Assembly (NCBI GenBank): GCA_963703325.1
Contig: OY969805.1
Span: 1,984,001-2,048,000 of the forward strand
DNA: 64,000 nucleotides
Source of the DNA: Aquilonibacter sp963703325
Lineage (GTDB): Bacteria; Vulcanimicrobiota; Vulcanimicrobiia; Vulcanimicrobiales; Vulcanimicrobiaceae
Reading direction: 5' to 3'
The position numbers and the translations under genes were made by a program. The number at the start of each line of letters is the position of its first letter. The stretch's first letter is position 1. The notes under the pieces are model-generated. The model was not told where the DNA came from, ran no database searches, and saw nothing but the letters and a program-made list of their open reading frames with translations. Below are positions 8,705-16,656 of this stretch, piece after piece.

Positions 8705-9651
8705 AGGTGCAACATCTCGGTGATCATCGCCGTGACGGAGACCACGAATGCGGCCGCCAGGAACTCCGAAATACGGAAGAGCCTCAGCTTCGCGTACGAC
8801 GACTCCACCCCAACGATGACGACAAGGAGCAGCAGAATCTTGATCGCCACGAGAACGATTGCCAGCGCGATGTGCGCCGGAGTGCCGTCAATCGCAAGCC
8901 CCCACGGCGTCGTCAAGACGTTGAGAAACACGATCGAGAGAACGACGAACTTCATGTAGCCGCCGTACTTGATCAGCGCCGCCGAGCGGCCCGAGAACTC
9001 AAGGGCCTTCGACTCATCGATCATCGCGAGCTCGAAGTGACCGCTGGGGTTATCCACCGGCAGCCGTCCCGTTTCGGCGAGCAGCACCATGAAAAAGGCG
9101 ATGAGCAGCAACACGTGCGAGGGCGCGAAGAAATTCGCGATGGGATGCACCCAGTGTTGCTGCACGATGTACGGGATCGTCGAATTCGCGACGAACGACA
9201 CGGTGAAGAGAACGATGATGATGACCGGCTCGGCCAGGAAGCCAACCATACGCGTGCGGCTTGCACCCATCGCACCGTAGGGATTTCCGCCGTCAATTGC
9301 CGCGAGCGTGAAGAACATCCCGGAAATCGCAAGGATGAAACCGGCACCCACCATGTCGCCGGCGAACGCGAAGAACAGCGGAAAATCCGTAAGGACGGGA
9401 ATCAGCAGCGTGACGATGAGGGGCACGATGAAGACGAAATACGGAGCTGCGCGGAAGATCCAGCTGCTATCCTCGGAGACGCGTTCATCTTTGCCGAACA
9501 ATTTGCGCAGATCGCGGTACGGCTGAAAAATGCTCGGCCCGCGCTTCGATTGCACGAGCTCCTTGCAGCGCGCAAGAATGCCCGCAAACAACGGCGAGAG
9601 GAGCAGAACAAAGGAGAGTTGGACGATGTTGAGGGCGACCGACTGCGTCAT
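8701..9651 (-). CDS. HyfC-like (NuoH-type) membrane subunit, first gene of the Ehr operon
   Basis: A 316-residue NuoH/HycD/HyfC-type protein that links the membrane arm to the soluble arm. RKLFGKDERV, the DNPSGHFELAMIDESKALE loop and eight or so hydrophobic helices are diagnostic. ATG 9651 is preceded by AGGT about 8 bases upstream. Between this start and 9771 lies a fluoride riboswitch oriented towards the gene, so the whole six-gene operon is predicted to be switched on by fluoride. Confidence 0.9.
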   Translation of the reverse strand: MTQSVALNIVQLSFVLLLSPLFAGILARCKELVQSKRGPSIFQPYRDLRKLFGKDERVSEDSSWIFRAAPYFVFIVPLIVTLLIPVLTDFPLFFAFAGDMVGAGFILAISGMFFTLAAIDGGNPYGAMGASRTRMVGFLAEPVIIIVLFTVSFVANSTIPYIVQQHWVHPIANFFAPSHVLLLIAFFMVLLAETGRLPVDNPSGHFELAMIDESKALEFSGRSAALIKYGGYMKFVVLSIVFLNVLTTPWGLAIDGTPAHIALAIVLVAIKILLLLVVIVGVESSYAKLRLFRISEFLAAAFVVSVTAMITEMLHL

Positions 9652-9693
9652 CGATCGTTACCTATGGCGTCGGAGATCGACAGGCGCTACCAC

Positions 9694-9732
9694 AAAAAGC
9701 GAACTCCCATACTAAAAAGTAGTGAGTAGGAG
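9694..9732 (-). terminator. Possible terminator in the expression platform of the Ehr fluoride riboswitch
   Basis: On the minus strand CTCC and TACT (from 9732 down) can pair with AGTA and GGAG (about 9704 up), with a two-base bulge. A T5 run (9694-9698) follows shortly after. The 5' arm reuses the GCTCC of the aptamer pseudoknot, so ligand binding would prevent the hairpin. The stem is imperfect, so a termination mechanism is plausible, not certain. Confidence 0.45.
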
Positions 9733-9770
9733 CCATCAGCCCGCAAGGGCGGTAAGCGAGCTCCATCGCT
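9726..9770 (-). ncRNA. Fluoride riboswitch (crcB motif) upstream of the Ehr operon
   Basis: Read on the minus strand from 9770: P1 is AGCG/CGCT enclosing ATGGAGCT, P2 is GCCC/GGGC with loop TTGC, and then TGATGGCTCCTAC. GGAGC in the P1 loop pairs with GCTCC at the 3' side, which is the pseudoknot of the fluoride aptamer. These are the conserved features of the crcB RNA family. The aptamer ends about 75 bases before the HyfC-like start. Confidence 0.9.
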
Positions 9771-9864
9771 GGCGTGGTATGTTTGGGCATCCTTCTGACG
9801 CCTCCAAACAAGCACCTTCCCGATCGAAGGGGCGTTCTTGACGGCCTGAGAATCTATCGGCGAC

Positions 9865-9914
9865 GGGGATGGAGCTCCCCGCGAAACCGCCGGCATCGGC
9901 TGATGGCTCCTGAC
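9865..9914 (+). ncRNA. Fluoride riboswitch (crcB motif) upstream of the dynamin operon
   Basis: On the plus strand: P1 is GGGG/CCCC enclosing ATGGAGCT, P2 is GCCG/CGGC with loop GCAT, and then TGATGGCTCCTGAC. GGAGC and GCTCC form the pseudoknot. It lies about 95 bases from the oppositely oriented riboswitch of the Ehr operon, so the two operons share one control region. Its 3' end overlaps a strong terminator hairpin. Confidence 0.92.
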
Positions 9915-9942
9915 TAGATTTGTTGAAGGTCGGGAGCTTTTT
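9906..9942 (+). terminator. Intrinsic terminator competing with the fluoride aptamer
   Basis: GCTCCTGAC (9906-9914) pairs over nine bases, one of them a G-T wobble, with GTCGGGAGC (9929-9937), followed directly by T5. The 5' arm is the pseudoknot strand of the riboswitch, so fluoride binding would block the terminator. The 3' arm also contains GGGAG, the only ribosome site before ATG 9945, so the same hairpin could also block translation. Confidence 0.85.
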
Positions 9943-9944
9943 GG

Positions 9945-10568
9945 ATGCCCCACTCATCACAGATACAAAGCCTGTTCGCGACGCTGCGAGGTGTCGAGCG
10001 GACCGCGCGCGCCAGATTGATCGCCGGATGCGCGGACGACGTTGCGAAGCTCGAACGGTTCTTTGAGCGGCCCTTGGCCGTCGCGAGACGCGATGCACAC
10101 GATGCCTTGGCCGGCATCGGCCCGATTCCGGACGCAGACCTTGCCGCGAATCTACGCCGCGAAACCTTCGAGCGTATCGGCGTTACCTCCGCCGAGACGG
10201 TGTGCGCCAATGTCGGACTGCGCGCGCGTGCGCGCTTCAAAATGTACGCTGATGAACTCGCGAAGGCCGAGGCTCCAATCACGGATGCCATCGTCGCGAC
10301 CCATCTTGTTGCAGCGAAGCGGCCCCTGCCGCGAATGTTCTCCGTCGGACGCATCGATATCGATGGACTTCGGGCTCCCGACCCGCCCGAGCGACCATCG
10401 GAGATCGACGGCTGGGTTGTCGACCTGCACGCTTGCATCCGCGATGAGATCAGTACGGGCGTGAAGGCGGCCCTCGATCGCGTTCTGGCGCGCGGCTTCA
10501 ATCGTCTCGCGGTCATCAAGACGCGCATCGATCTAGCTCTTTGCAAGCGGGAGATCGGATCCTCGTGA
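9945..10568 (+). CDS. Unknown 207-residue protein, fluoride-riboswitch controlled
   Basis: I do not recognise this family. It is 207 residues, soluble, rich in charged residues and alanine, and looks mostly helical. A central segment with PLPRMFSVGRIDIDG and a C-terminal helix are visible, but there is no signal peptide or membrane helix. It starts three bases after the T-run of the riboswitch terminator, and its TGA overlaps the ATG of the dynamin-like GTPase, so the two proteins are made together under fluoride control. A partner or regulator of the GTPase is an inference from position only. Confidence 0.8.
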   Translation: MPHSSQIQSLFATLRGVERTARARLIAGCADDVAKLERFFERPLAVARRDAHDALAGIGPIPDADLAANLRRETFERIGVTSAETVCANVGLRARARFKMYADELAKAEAPITDAIVATHLVAAKRPLPRMFSVGRIDIDGLRAPDPPERPSEIDGWVVDLHACIRDEISTGVKAALDRVLARGFNRLAVIKTRIDLALCKREIGSS

Positions 10569-12226
10569 TGCTCGGGTCGAGATCGGAGCACAGCAAAGAA
10601 CTGGACGACCTCATCGCGCTGACGAACGTCTACGGCGACCTCCGCTTACGGAGCGACGTAGCATTCATCGTCGATCAAGCGACGAACCAAACCGCCGCCG
10701 TCGCCGTGTTAGGCCAATTCAAGCGAGGCAAGAGCACCCTGTTGAACGCGCTCCTCGGCGAAGACGCGTTGCCGACGGGGCGCCTGCCCCTTACGGGCGT
10801 GACAACGCGCATCGTCTTCGGCGAACGCGGGCTCGCGGTGCACTTTCTCGATGGCCAAACCCAGCAAACGGCGATTGCGAATCTCGCGGCCTACGTAACC
10901 GAGGATCGCAATCCGAACAATCGTCTCGGCGTAGCGCACGTAGATGTTGCGTTACCGTTGCCGCTGCTGCGCGACTTGGCGTTCATCGATACGCCCGGAA
11001 TCGGTTCGACGCTTACTCATAATACACAGACCGCGCGCGAGGCGAGCGAACACGTCGATCTCGCACTGTTCGTCACCGGCCCGGAGCCGCCGATCACGAA
11101 TGAGGAGCTGTCGTTTCTTCGCGATATCCGGGATCGGGCCGAGCGGGTATTCGTAGTGATCGCAAAGATCGATCTCGTCCGCGGTTCGGAGGCAGAGATT
11201 CTCGAATTTACGCGCCGCACGCTAGACGAAGCGATGCAACAAAATGTTGCTCTCTTTGCTGTCGACGCGACGCGGCCCGACGAACGGGTCGCGTTGTTGC
11301 GCGAGGCGATTGTGCGCGCCGTCGTCGCAAGCGGTGGTGCCCTTGCACGGAGTTCCCGCGCACGTCGCGTTCACCGTGCGGTTTCGCGCATCCGGCGCGC
11401 CCTAGAACTTCGGCGAGCCGCGGCGAAACTTCCGGCGACCGAGCGCGAACGCGCCCGCGACCGCTTCTCCGCGCTGGCCGGCGAAATTGAAGAGCGCGGC
11501 GCCGACCTGGTTCGGGCCATCGAGCAGTTCCCAACTGAAGAGCTCGTCTCAGTAGACACGTTGCTCGACACGCTCGTGGAGAGCGGCGTCTCCGAGGTTT
11601 CGGCAGAGGCCCATCGCTTCGTGACGCTTGGTGCGGGGCCGGGAGAAGCTGCACTTCATGTTCGCATAGCGGAATGTGAGACAGGCTGGTCCGCTCAGGT
11701 TTCGTCGGCACTCGACCGTCGTGTCGACAAACGGATGGCGTCGACGCTGCGCGTATTGGCCGATTTGGAGAAGTGCTTCGCGCAAGCCGGCAGCAAGGCA
11801 CTCGGACTGCCGATGACCGAGGACGACGACCCGAACCACATTGAATTCGGTGCACGCGAAGCAGCGACGCGGATGGGCGGTCCGGTGCCCACCACGGGCC
11901 TGGAGATCGTAACGGGCGGCCTCATCGCAGCGCTTCCGGGCGCGTTGCGCACCCGCGCTTTGCGTAAGCGGTTTGCGTCACAAGCGAACCGGCTTCTCGA
12001 CCGTTCCAAGGGGCGCGTGCGTTCGGCAGCGGTGCGTTATCTGCTTGAGTGGCGGCTCGCCAACGTCGGGTTCGTGCGTAGGCGGCTCATGGCGGCCCGC
12101 GGTTTTGTCGACGACGCGTTCGATAGTGCGGGCGAGGCGGGAGACGATTCGCAGCTATGCGCGCATCTGGAACGGATGCAACGCGACGAGCAGGTCCTCG
12201 ACGCAATCGTTGCGGCCTTTTCGTAG
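10568..12226 (+). CDS. Dynamin-like large GTPase
   Basis: About 552 residues with an N-terminal dynamin-type G domain: P-loop GQFKRGKS near residue 49, switch-I threonine in TGVTTRI, DTPGIGS near 140 and AKID near 198 in the place of TKxD. The rest is helical with arginine-rich stretches, fitting the stalk of bacterial dynamin-like proteins. These hydrolyse GTP and remodel or protect membranes. ATG 10568 overlaps the previous stop (TGATG). The gene ends only 5 bases from the end of the convergent MutS operon. Fluoride control suggests a membrane-stress role, but that is inference. Confidence 0.85.
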   Translation: MLGSRSEHSKELDDLIALTNVYGDLRLRSDVAFIVDQATNQTAAVAVLGQFKRGKSTLLNALLGEDALPTGRLPLTGVTTRIVFGERGLAVHFLDGQTQQTAIANLAAYVTEDRNPNNRLGVAHVDVALPLPLLRDLAFIDTPGIGSTLTHNTQTAREASEHVDLALFVTGPEPPITNEELSFLRDIRDRAERVFVVIAKIDLVRGSEAEILEFTRRTLDEAMQQNVALFAVDATRPDERVALLREAIVRAVVASGGALARSSRARRVHRAVSRIRRALELRRAAAKLPATERERARDRFSALAGEIEERGADLVRAIEQFPTEELVSVDTLLDTLVESGVSEVSAEAHRFVTLGAGPGEAALHVRIAECETGWSAQVSSALDRRVDKRMASTLRVLADLEKCFAQAGSKALGLPMTEDDDPNHIEFGAREAATRMGGPVPTTGLEIVTGGLIAALPGALRTRALRKRFASQANRLLDRSKGRVRSAAVRYLLEWRLANVGFVRRRLMAARGFVDDAFDSAGEAGDDSQLCAHLERMQRDEQVLDAIVAAFS

Positions 12227-12231
12227 CCGTT

Positions 12232-13716
12232 TCACTCAAACACTCGCCGGTAGACGTCCTGCGCGTAGCTCGTCGGCAACGGCTCACCTTCGACGAGTCT
12301 AAACGTGCGTTGTCCATTTTGCCCGCGTTCCGCGCGCAGGAAACGCGTCTGCGAAGCGCGCTCTTCCCAAATACGATGGGCGAACTCGTAGAGGTGCGTA
12401 ACGAAGCAGACACGGATCCCCGAGTCCACCAGCGCTTGCGCGATCTGGCGAGCGATCTCCGACCCTTCGCGGTCGTTCGTAGCGGCAAACGACTCGTTGA
12501 ACAATACAAGCGCGCCCGGCCTCAAACGCTCGGCAACTTCGCTCATGCGGCGAAGTTCCTCGTCGAATTTGCCGCTTTTCATCTCCATGTCTTCCTCGCG
12601 CTTGTAGTGGGTAAAAAGCCCGTTGCATGGACTCCCGTTAAACGATACGGCCGGCACGAACATGCCGCACTCCATCATCAGTTGCGACAATCCGACACTT
12701 CGCAAGAACGTGGACTTCCCGCCCTGATTAGCTCCGGTGACAAGGATCATCGAGTTGCCGTCGGCATCGCAGTCGTTCCCGACGACGCGCTGCCGCATCG
12801 AGAGCGACAGACACACGTCGTATAAACCGGTAAAGTGACCGATGCCGGCTTCGGAGAGTAGGGGAAAGCAGACCGGCTCGTTTTTGGACGTAAGTTCTTT
12901 GTGCAGATTGATGCAGGCGACGTAAAAGCCTAATTCATAGCGAAGCGTTGTGAAAAAGGCAAGGATATGGTCTGCCGACTGGGCCAGCGCGTCGGCAACG
13001 AGATTGACCCCGCGGTCTCCAAGCTCCGACATCGCTCGCGCCCCGTTTTCGTCGCGCGGGTGCAGCCGATAGGTATAGCCGGGCTCCCTTATCGGAAAGA
13101 GCCGTCTGAACCAGCGCGCCAGTCGAGGCTCGTAGTCGCGAAGCACGTAACCTTCGCCGCGGTTTCCCCGTCCAAGCCGAGCGCTCATCAGGATGCCGCC
13201 GCGAAACTCCACACGTCGTAGTTGGTCGCGAGCGCGCTCCAGATATTCGTCGTCGAGCCCGCTCCGCAGCATCGAAAAGAACTGGACGAAGCCTTCGGAC
13301 GCAAAGTCCTGCTCATGCCGCTCGGCAATGGTCCGCAACTGCTTGAGGATCCCGAGGAACATCTGCACGAGGTCGCTTGCCCGACGCAGGATCGTGTCGG
13401 CATGTTGCGTCCGCAGTCCCCAAAAGTATTGGCCCTCGTTCTTGATCGCTTCGCATGCCAATGCATAGATCGCCTCAGCGATGTTGGGATTCGCAAGACA
13501 ATCGCGCAGAACGCTCTGGCGGTAGCGAATGGCATCGACATCGCGCAGCCCGCATAGTACTGATCGTCGTACGACATCCGGAAGAAAGCGATCGGTGCCA
13601 ACCATAGCTGCAAACAGCTTTTCCAGTCCGAGGTCTCCGACGAGGTCGTCTGTGTTCGAAGGCAGCGGCTCTTGGATGTCGACGTCGCGGTCGCGATGCA
13701 TGAGGAACGTCTTCAC
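12232..13716 (-). CDS. MutS-family ATPase, short form (copy A)
   Basis: A 494-residue protein ending in a MutS domain V ATPase. Walker A TGANQGGKST sits near residue 325, followed by an FNESFAATND segment in the Walker B position and FVTHLYEFA. The N-terminal half is helical, like the MutS core and clamp, but the mismatch-reading domain I is missing, so it is not classical MutS. It is the last gene of the riboswitch-controlled Nudix operon and overlaps copy B by 4 bases. The adjacent pair suggests a heterodimer. Its substrate is unknown. Confidence 0.82.
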   Translation of the reverse strand: MKTFLMHRDRDVDIQEPLPSNTDDLVGDLGLEKLFAAMVGTDRFLPDVVRRSVLCGLRDVDAIRYRQSVLRDCLANPNIAEAIYALACEAIKNEGQYFWGLRTQHADTILRRASDLVQMFLGILKQLRTIAERHEQDFASEGFVQFFSMLRSGLDDEYLERARDQLRRVEFRGGILMSARLGRGNRGEGYVLRDYEPRLARWFRRLFPIREPGYTYRLHPRDENGARAMSELGDRGVNLVADALAQSADHILAFFTTLRYELGFYVACINLHKELTSKNEPVCFPLLSEAGIGHFTGLYDVCLSLSMRQRVVGNDCDADGNSMILVTGANQGGKSTFLRSVGLSQLMMECGMFVPAVSFNGSPCNGLFTHYKREEDMEMKSGKFDEELRRMSEVAERLRPGALVLFNESFAATNDREGSEIARQIAQALVDSGIRVCFVTHLYEFAHRIWEERASQTRFLRAERGQNGQRTFRLVEGEPLPTSYAQDVYRRVFE

Positions 13717-15257
13717 GCGTGTTCGCGTTTCGTCAAGCGGCTTTTGAGCCGGTCGTAAGTGAGGGAGTATTTTTCGGCAAGCGAAACCGCATACGCAAGA
13801 CCATCCGCCGGTCGCCGCGCCAACCGGTACGTGCGCAGGTCGGGCTTCTCTGCGTCTACCATGCTGACCGTGCTTACCGTCTTCTGACTCAACGAGGCCA
13901 GCTCGTCGATGAACGTAACGCAGACGCTCAAAGCGTCGAGTTCAAGGATCTTTTCCATGATCCGCCGTGCGAGTACGCTTGCATCGTGCGCTGTCGTCGA
14001 GGCGAAGATTTCGTTGAGGATAATGATGCTGTTGGGAGTGCTGTGTTCGAGAATCTCATGGATGCGAATGACGTCGTCTTCGAGCTTGCCGCGCAACGCG
14101 CCCGGGTCTTCCTCGCGTTCGAAATGCGTGAAGATCGCGTCGAACAGAAACGTGCCGGCACTCTTTCCCGCTACGCAACAACCGAGCGCGGCGAGATAGT
14201 GTACTTGCCCGAACGTGCGCGCAAACGTCGTCTTCCCTCCCTGGTTCGGACCGGAAACGACAAGAACGCGCTCTGGTCCATTGAGGTAGAAATCGTTGCG
14301 CACGACCGGAGCATCGACTTCCATGAGCCGCCGCGCCAGCGCGAGATCGAAGCCGTCCTCGACGAACACCGCTTTGTCGTCCGCGTCTACCCGCGGATAG
14401 CACATCGGCAATCCCGCGCGTTCAAAACCACGTCGATAGTCGACGCTCGCGACGTAAAACTGGACTTCGCGGTCAAACCGTCGGATCGTCTCGTCGATGA
14501 AACTGCCATTGGCATCGCCGAATCGCCCCAGTTCGGAGAATACGGCCGGATGAAGCAGCGCCACGAAGTCGAGGATCTTCGCCTCGATATGGTTCAGCGA
14601 CGTTCGCTGTGGAAATTTGAGTAAATAGCTCTTGGTCGCACCTTCGCGAAAGCGTTCGAACGTCGCCTGGACGGTCGCCACCAGATCGTCCTCGTGATTC
14701 GCCTCGCGCACGCTTACGCTGGCACTTCCGACCAGCACGCGGTAATCGATCAGCTCGAGCTTCGAGAGGAGCGACGCCGCGTCGTTTGCGAGCGAGCGGA
14801 ACACGTCCGAGTTCAAGTACTTGGAAAGTGTACCTTTCAATGCCAGCAATCCACGTGACTCAACGTCGGAGTGACCGAGCCCGTCCGCGAGCCGCCGCAC
14901 CGCGTCGCAGTAGAGCCGGGCGGCGTCGAGCAGCCAGCGGTCGCACTCGTGCTTATACGACGATGCTTTCGCCGTTGCGAGCCATTGGCGAATCGTACTC
15001 ATCGTTGCGGCGAACGACGCGATACGTTCGTATACGCTCGCTTTCTCGACGTCGCGCATCACCTCGTGCCGGTAGTCTATCGCATCGATGCTCTTGAGAG
15101 GGGCGTAGAAGAACGGTTTTAGATCGTACTGTTCCCGGCAGGAGACGGCAGCGTCAACGATCTGATCGAGGTTGAGATCGACAAAGAACGGCGGCCGGCA
15201 GGGATCGCCGTCCGGCTCATCACCGGCATCACGGAACAGGATGCTGTGAAACGTCAT
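13713..15257 (-). CDS. MutS-family ATPase, short form (copy B)
   Basis: A 514-residue paralogue of copy A. Walker A GPNQGGKTTFAR is near residue 335, ILNEIFASTTAHDAS fills the Walker B region and VTFIDELA follows. The N-terminal 300 residues are helical without a mismatch-binding domain. It lies 14 bases after the coiled-coil gene and overlaps copy A. Divergence between the copies (only motif-level similarity is apparent) suggests that they are distinct subunits, not a recent duplication. MutS-like genes have been reported next to fluoride riboswitches; the reason is not established. Confidence 0.82.
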   Translation of the reverse strand: MTFHSILFRDAGDEPDGDPCRPPFFVDLNLDQIVDAAVSCREQYDLKPFFYAPLKSIDAIDYRHEVMRDVEKASVYERIASFAATMSTIRQWLATAKASSYKHECDRWLLDAARLYCDAVRRLADGLGHSDVESRGLLALKGTLSKYLNSDVFRSLANDAASLLSKLELIDYRVLVGSASVSVREANHEDDLVATVQATFERFREGATKSYLLKFPQRTSLNHIEAKILDFVALLHPAVFSELGRFGDANGSFIDETIRRFDREVQFYVASVDYRRGFERAGLPMCYPRVDADDKAVFVEDGFDLALARRLMEVDAPVVRNDFYLNGPERVLVVSGPNQGGKTTFARTFGQVHYLAALGCCVAGKSAGTFLFDAIFTHFEREEDPGALRGKLEDDVIRIHEILEHSTPNSIIILNEIFASTTAHDASVLARRIMEKILELDALSVCVTFIDELASLSQKTVSTVSMVDAEKPDLRTYRLARRPADGLAYAVSLAEKYSLTYDRLKSRLTKREHA

Positions 15258-15271
15258 CGATCCCGTGTCGT

Positions 15272-15622
15272 TCAGTCGTCGTCCGGCGCAGCGTTATGTT
15301 CGACCACAATGGGCGCGTTATCAAAATCGTCGTCTTCGACCGGCTCATACCGGCGGAGACGATTCTTGAGGTCGGCGATTCTCGCTTGCAGCGAGCGAGC
15401 GCGTCCCATCGTCCACTCGAGCTGCGCATACGCTCCCGCGTTACGCATACGTTCGATCTTCAGATTGCGAAGGCTCTCCTGAAGCGCGAAGTGCTCGGAA
15501 GAGTAATGCTGTTGCAATTCGTAGAGTCGCTCGCCCCTCTCGGTCAGCGCCTGCTCGGCTGCGTGCAACCGTTTTGCCATCTCGGCATGCTGGTCGTCCG
15601 GCGTGCGGTTCGCGTTACTCAT
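15272..15622 (-). CDS. Small coiled-coil protein in the fluoride-controlled MutS operon
   Basis: A 116-residue protein with long heptad-like helices (roughly residues 10-90) rich in Glu, Arg, Leu and Gln, and a very acidic C-terminal tail. There are no membrane helices and no recognisable domain. Its start overlaps the Nudix gene end by 8 bases and it ends 14 bases before MutS copy B. A scaffold or partner for the MutS-like pair is possible from position, but not shown. Confidence 0.75.
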   Translation of the reverse strand: MSNANRTPDDQHAEMAKRLHAAEQALTERGERLYELQQHYSSEHFALQESLRNLKIERMRNAGAYAQLEWTMGRARSLQARIADLKNRLRRYEPVEDDDFDNAPIVVEHNAAPDDD

Positions 15623-16088
15623 GTGCCTCGACTCCCTCGCGTCTGGGCGCCCTGGCGCATGTGGCCTGGTTGATGTAGCGTCCGCGCCTGGTCATCGCGA
15701 AAAGACTCGTGTGGGGCATGTGGCGTCTCACGTCCGGATGGTCCAAGGGAAGCCATTGAGCGGTCTGCACGCCGTCGCCGGCCACCGGATCACGCCGCGT
15801 TTGCGAAACGATCCGCGCATAGAAGCAAATCTCGAGGACCGACGGGGAATAGGGATCGTCTCGCCGTTCGGCGACGAATGCAATCTCGGCTGGGAAGACT
15901 TCGTATCCGGTTTCTTCGAGCACCTCGCGAACGACCGCGGTCTCTAATGTTTCGCCTAACTGTGGTGCCCCGCCCGGAAGATTGACGACGGCGAGAGCCA
16001 AACGCGACTCGCGTACGACAAGCAATTCGTCACCCGGCCGAAGGACGGCCGCCGAAACGCGCACGCGATATGGGTCCGCATTGTTCAT
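15615..16088 (-). CDS. Nudix hydrolase, first gene of a fluoride-riboswitch operon
   Basis: A 157-residue Nudix protein. The Nudix box reads G-x5-E-x7-REV-x-EE-x-GY at about residues 38-60 (from GGAPQLGE to EETGY), so the catalytic glutamates are present. Such enzymes cleave nucleoside diphosphates linked to another group; the substrate cannot be told. The start at ATG 16088 (MNNADPYR) is fixed by an AGGAG site seven bases upstream. That site can pair with the GCTCCT end of the fluoride riboswitch. Operon order: Nudix, coiled coil, MutS B, MutS A. Confidence 0.88.
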   Translation of the reverse strand: MNNADPYRVRVSAAVLRPGDELLVVRESRLALAVVNLPGGAPQLGETLETAVVREVLEETGYEVFPAEIAFVAERRDDPYSPSVLEICFYARIVSQTRRDPVAGDGVQTAQWLPLDHPDVRRHMPHTSLFAMTRRGRYINQATCARAPRREGVEAHE

Positions 16089-16094
16089 GGCCTT

Positions 16095-16168
16095 GCTCCT
16101 CATTCGATCACTGTTCGAACAGGAGCCATCAGCCGCGAAGCGGCGGTCCAAGGCGGTGCTCCATCGCC
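16095..16168 (-). ncRNA. Fluoride riboswitch with ribosome-site sequestration, upstream of the Nudix-MutS operon
   Basis: On the minus strand from 16168: P1 is GGCG/CGCC enclosing ATGGAGCA, P2 is GCCGC/GCGGC with loop TTC, and then TGATGGCTCCTG down to 16121. The GGAGC/GCTCC pseudoknot is present. The same GCTCCT can instead pair with AGGAGC at 16100-16095, which holds the Nudix ribosome site. This is an ON switch acting on translation: fluoride keeps GCTCCT in the aptamer and frees the ribosome site. Confidence 0.9.
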
Positions 16169-16320
16169 TATTGACTGAAGACGTTCGCATGGACAGGTGC
16201 CTATCCTGTCTCGCCTGAGGGTGCCCATACGCGCGGCGGGCACTTGTAGAGGATATCCCCCACCCTGCATGAATCGCGGAGCAGCGAAAACGCGAAAGCC
16301 GTCAAGGAAATACGCCCAAC
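16169..16320. other. Divergent control region between the Nudix operon and DUF190-crcB
   Basis: About 150 bases containing two short hairpins on either strand (GACAGG/CCTGTC near 16192-16212 and GTGCCC/GGGCAC near 16222-16246). I could not find a convincing promoter or a second fluoride aptamer pointing towards crcB. An AAGGAA site near 16304 serves the GTG start of DUF190. Confidence 0.4.
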
Positions 16321-16656
16321 GTGCCGGAGTCAACCACGGGAAAACTGCTGCGCATCTTCGTCGACGAAGATGATCGCTTTGAAGGGCAGCCGCTCTACAT
16401 GGCGATCGTCGAAGCGTTCAAGACTGCCGGATTCACCGGCGCAACCGTGCTCAAAGGCATCGAAGGGTTCGGCGTCAACCGAACCGTGCATGCCGCACGC
16501 ACGTTTGATCAGTCGACCAACCTGCCGATCCTTATCGAAGTGATCGAGGAAGAGGCAAAGGTTCTGGCGTTTCTTCCAACCTTGCGCTCCATGATCAGCG
16601 AGGGCTTGATTACGCTCGAAAAGCTCGAGCTGATGCGAATCTCGAGAGCCGACTGA
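16321..16656 (+). CDS. DUF190 family protein (paralogue 2), upstream of crcB
   Basis: A 111-residue DUF190 protein starting at GTG 16321. It shares GKLLRIFVDE, GATVLKGIEGFG and LPILIEVIEE with the paralogue at 1825. Its TGA overlaps the crcB ATG, so the two are translationally coupled. DUF190-CrcB pairs are common in bacteria. A regulatory or accessory role for the fluoride channel is the usual guess but is not proven. Confidence 0.88.
   Translation: MPESTTGKLLRIFVDEDDRFEGQPLYMAIVEAFKTAGFTGATVLKGIEGFGVNRTVHAARTFDQSTNLPILIEVIEEEAKVLAFLPTLRSMISEGLITLEKLELMRISRAD

Noticed and set aside
2208..9651. Formate hydrogenlyase / hydrogenase-4 with hydrogen-forming activity
   Set aside because: The large subunit lacks the cysteines needed for the NiFe centre, and no formate dehydrogenase or maturation genes are present in the window.
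8707..9729. Long plus-strand open frame of about 340 codons
   Set aside because: It lies antisense to the HyfC-like gene and the riboswitch, with a charged composition typical of shadow frames in GC-rich DNA.
16169..16320. Possible riboswitch in front of DUF190-crcB on the plus strand
   Set aside because: Two simple hairpins are visible, but no fluoride or guanidine aptamer core could be matched.
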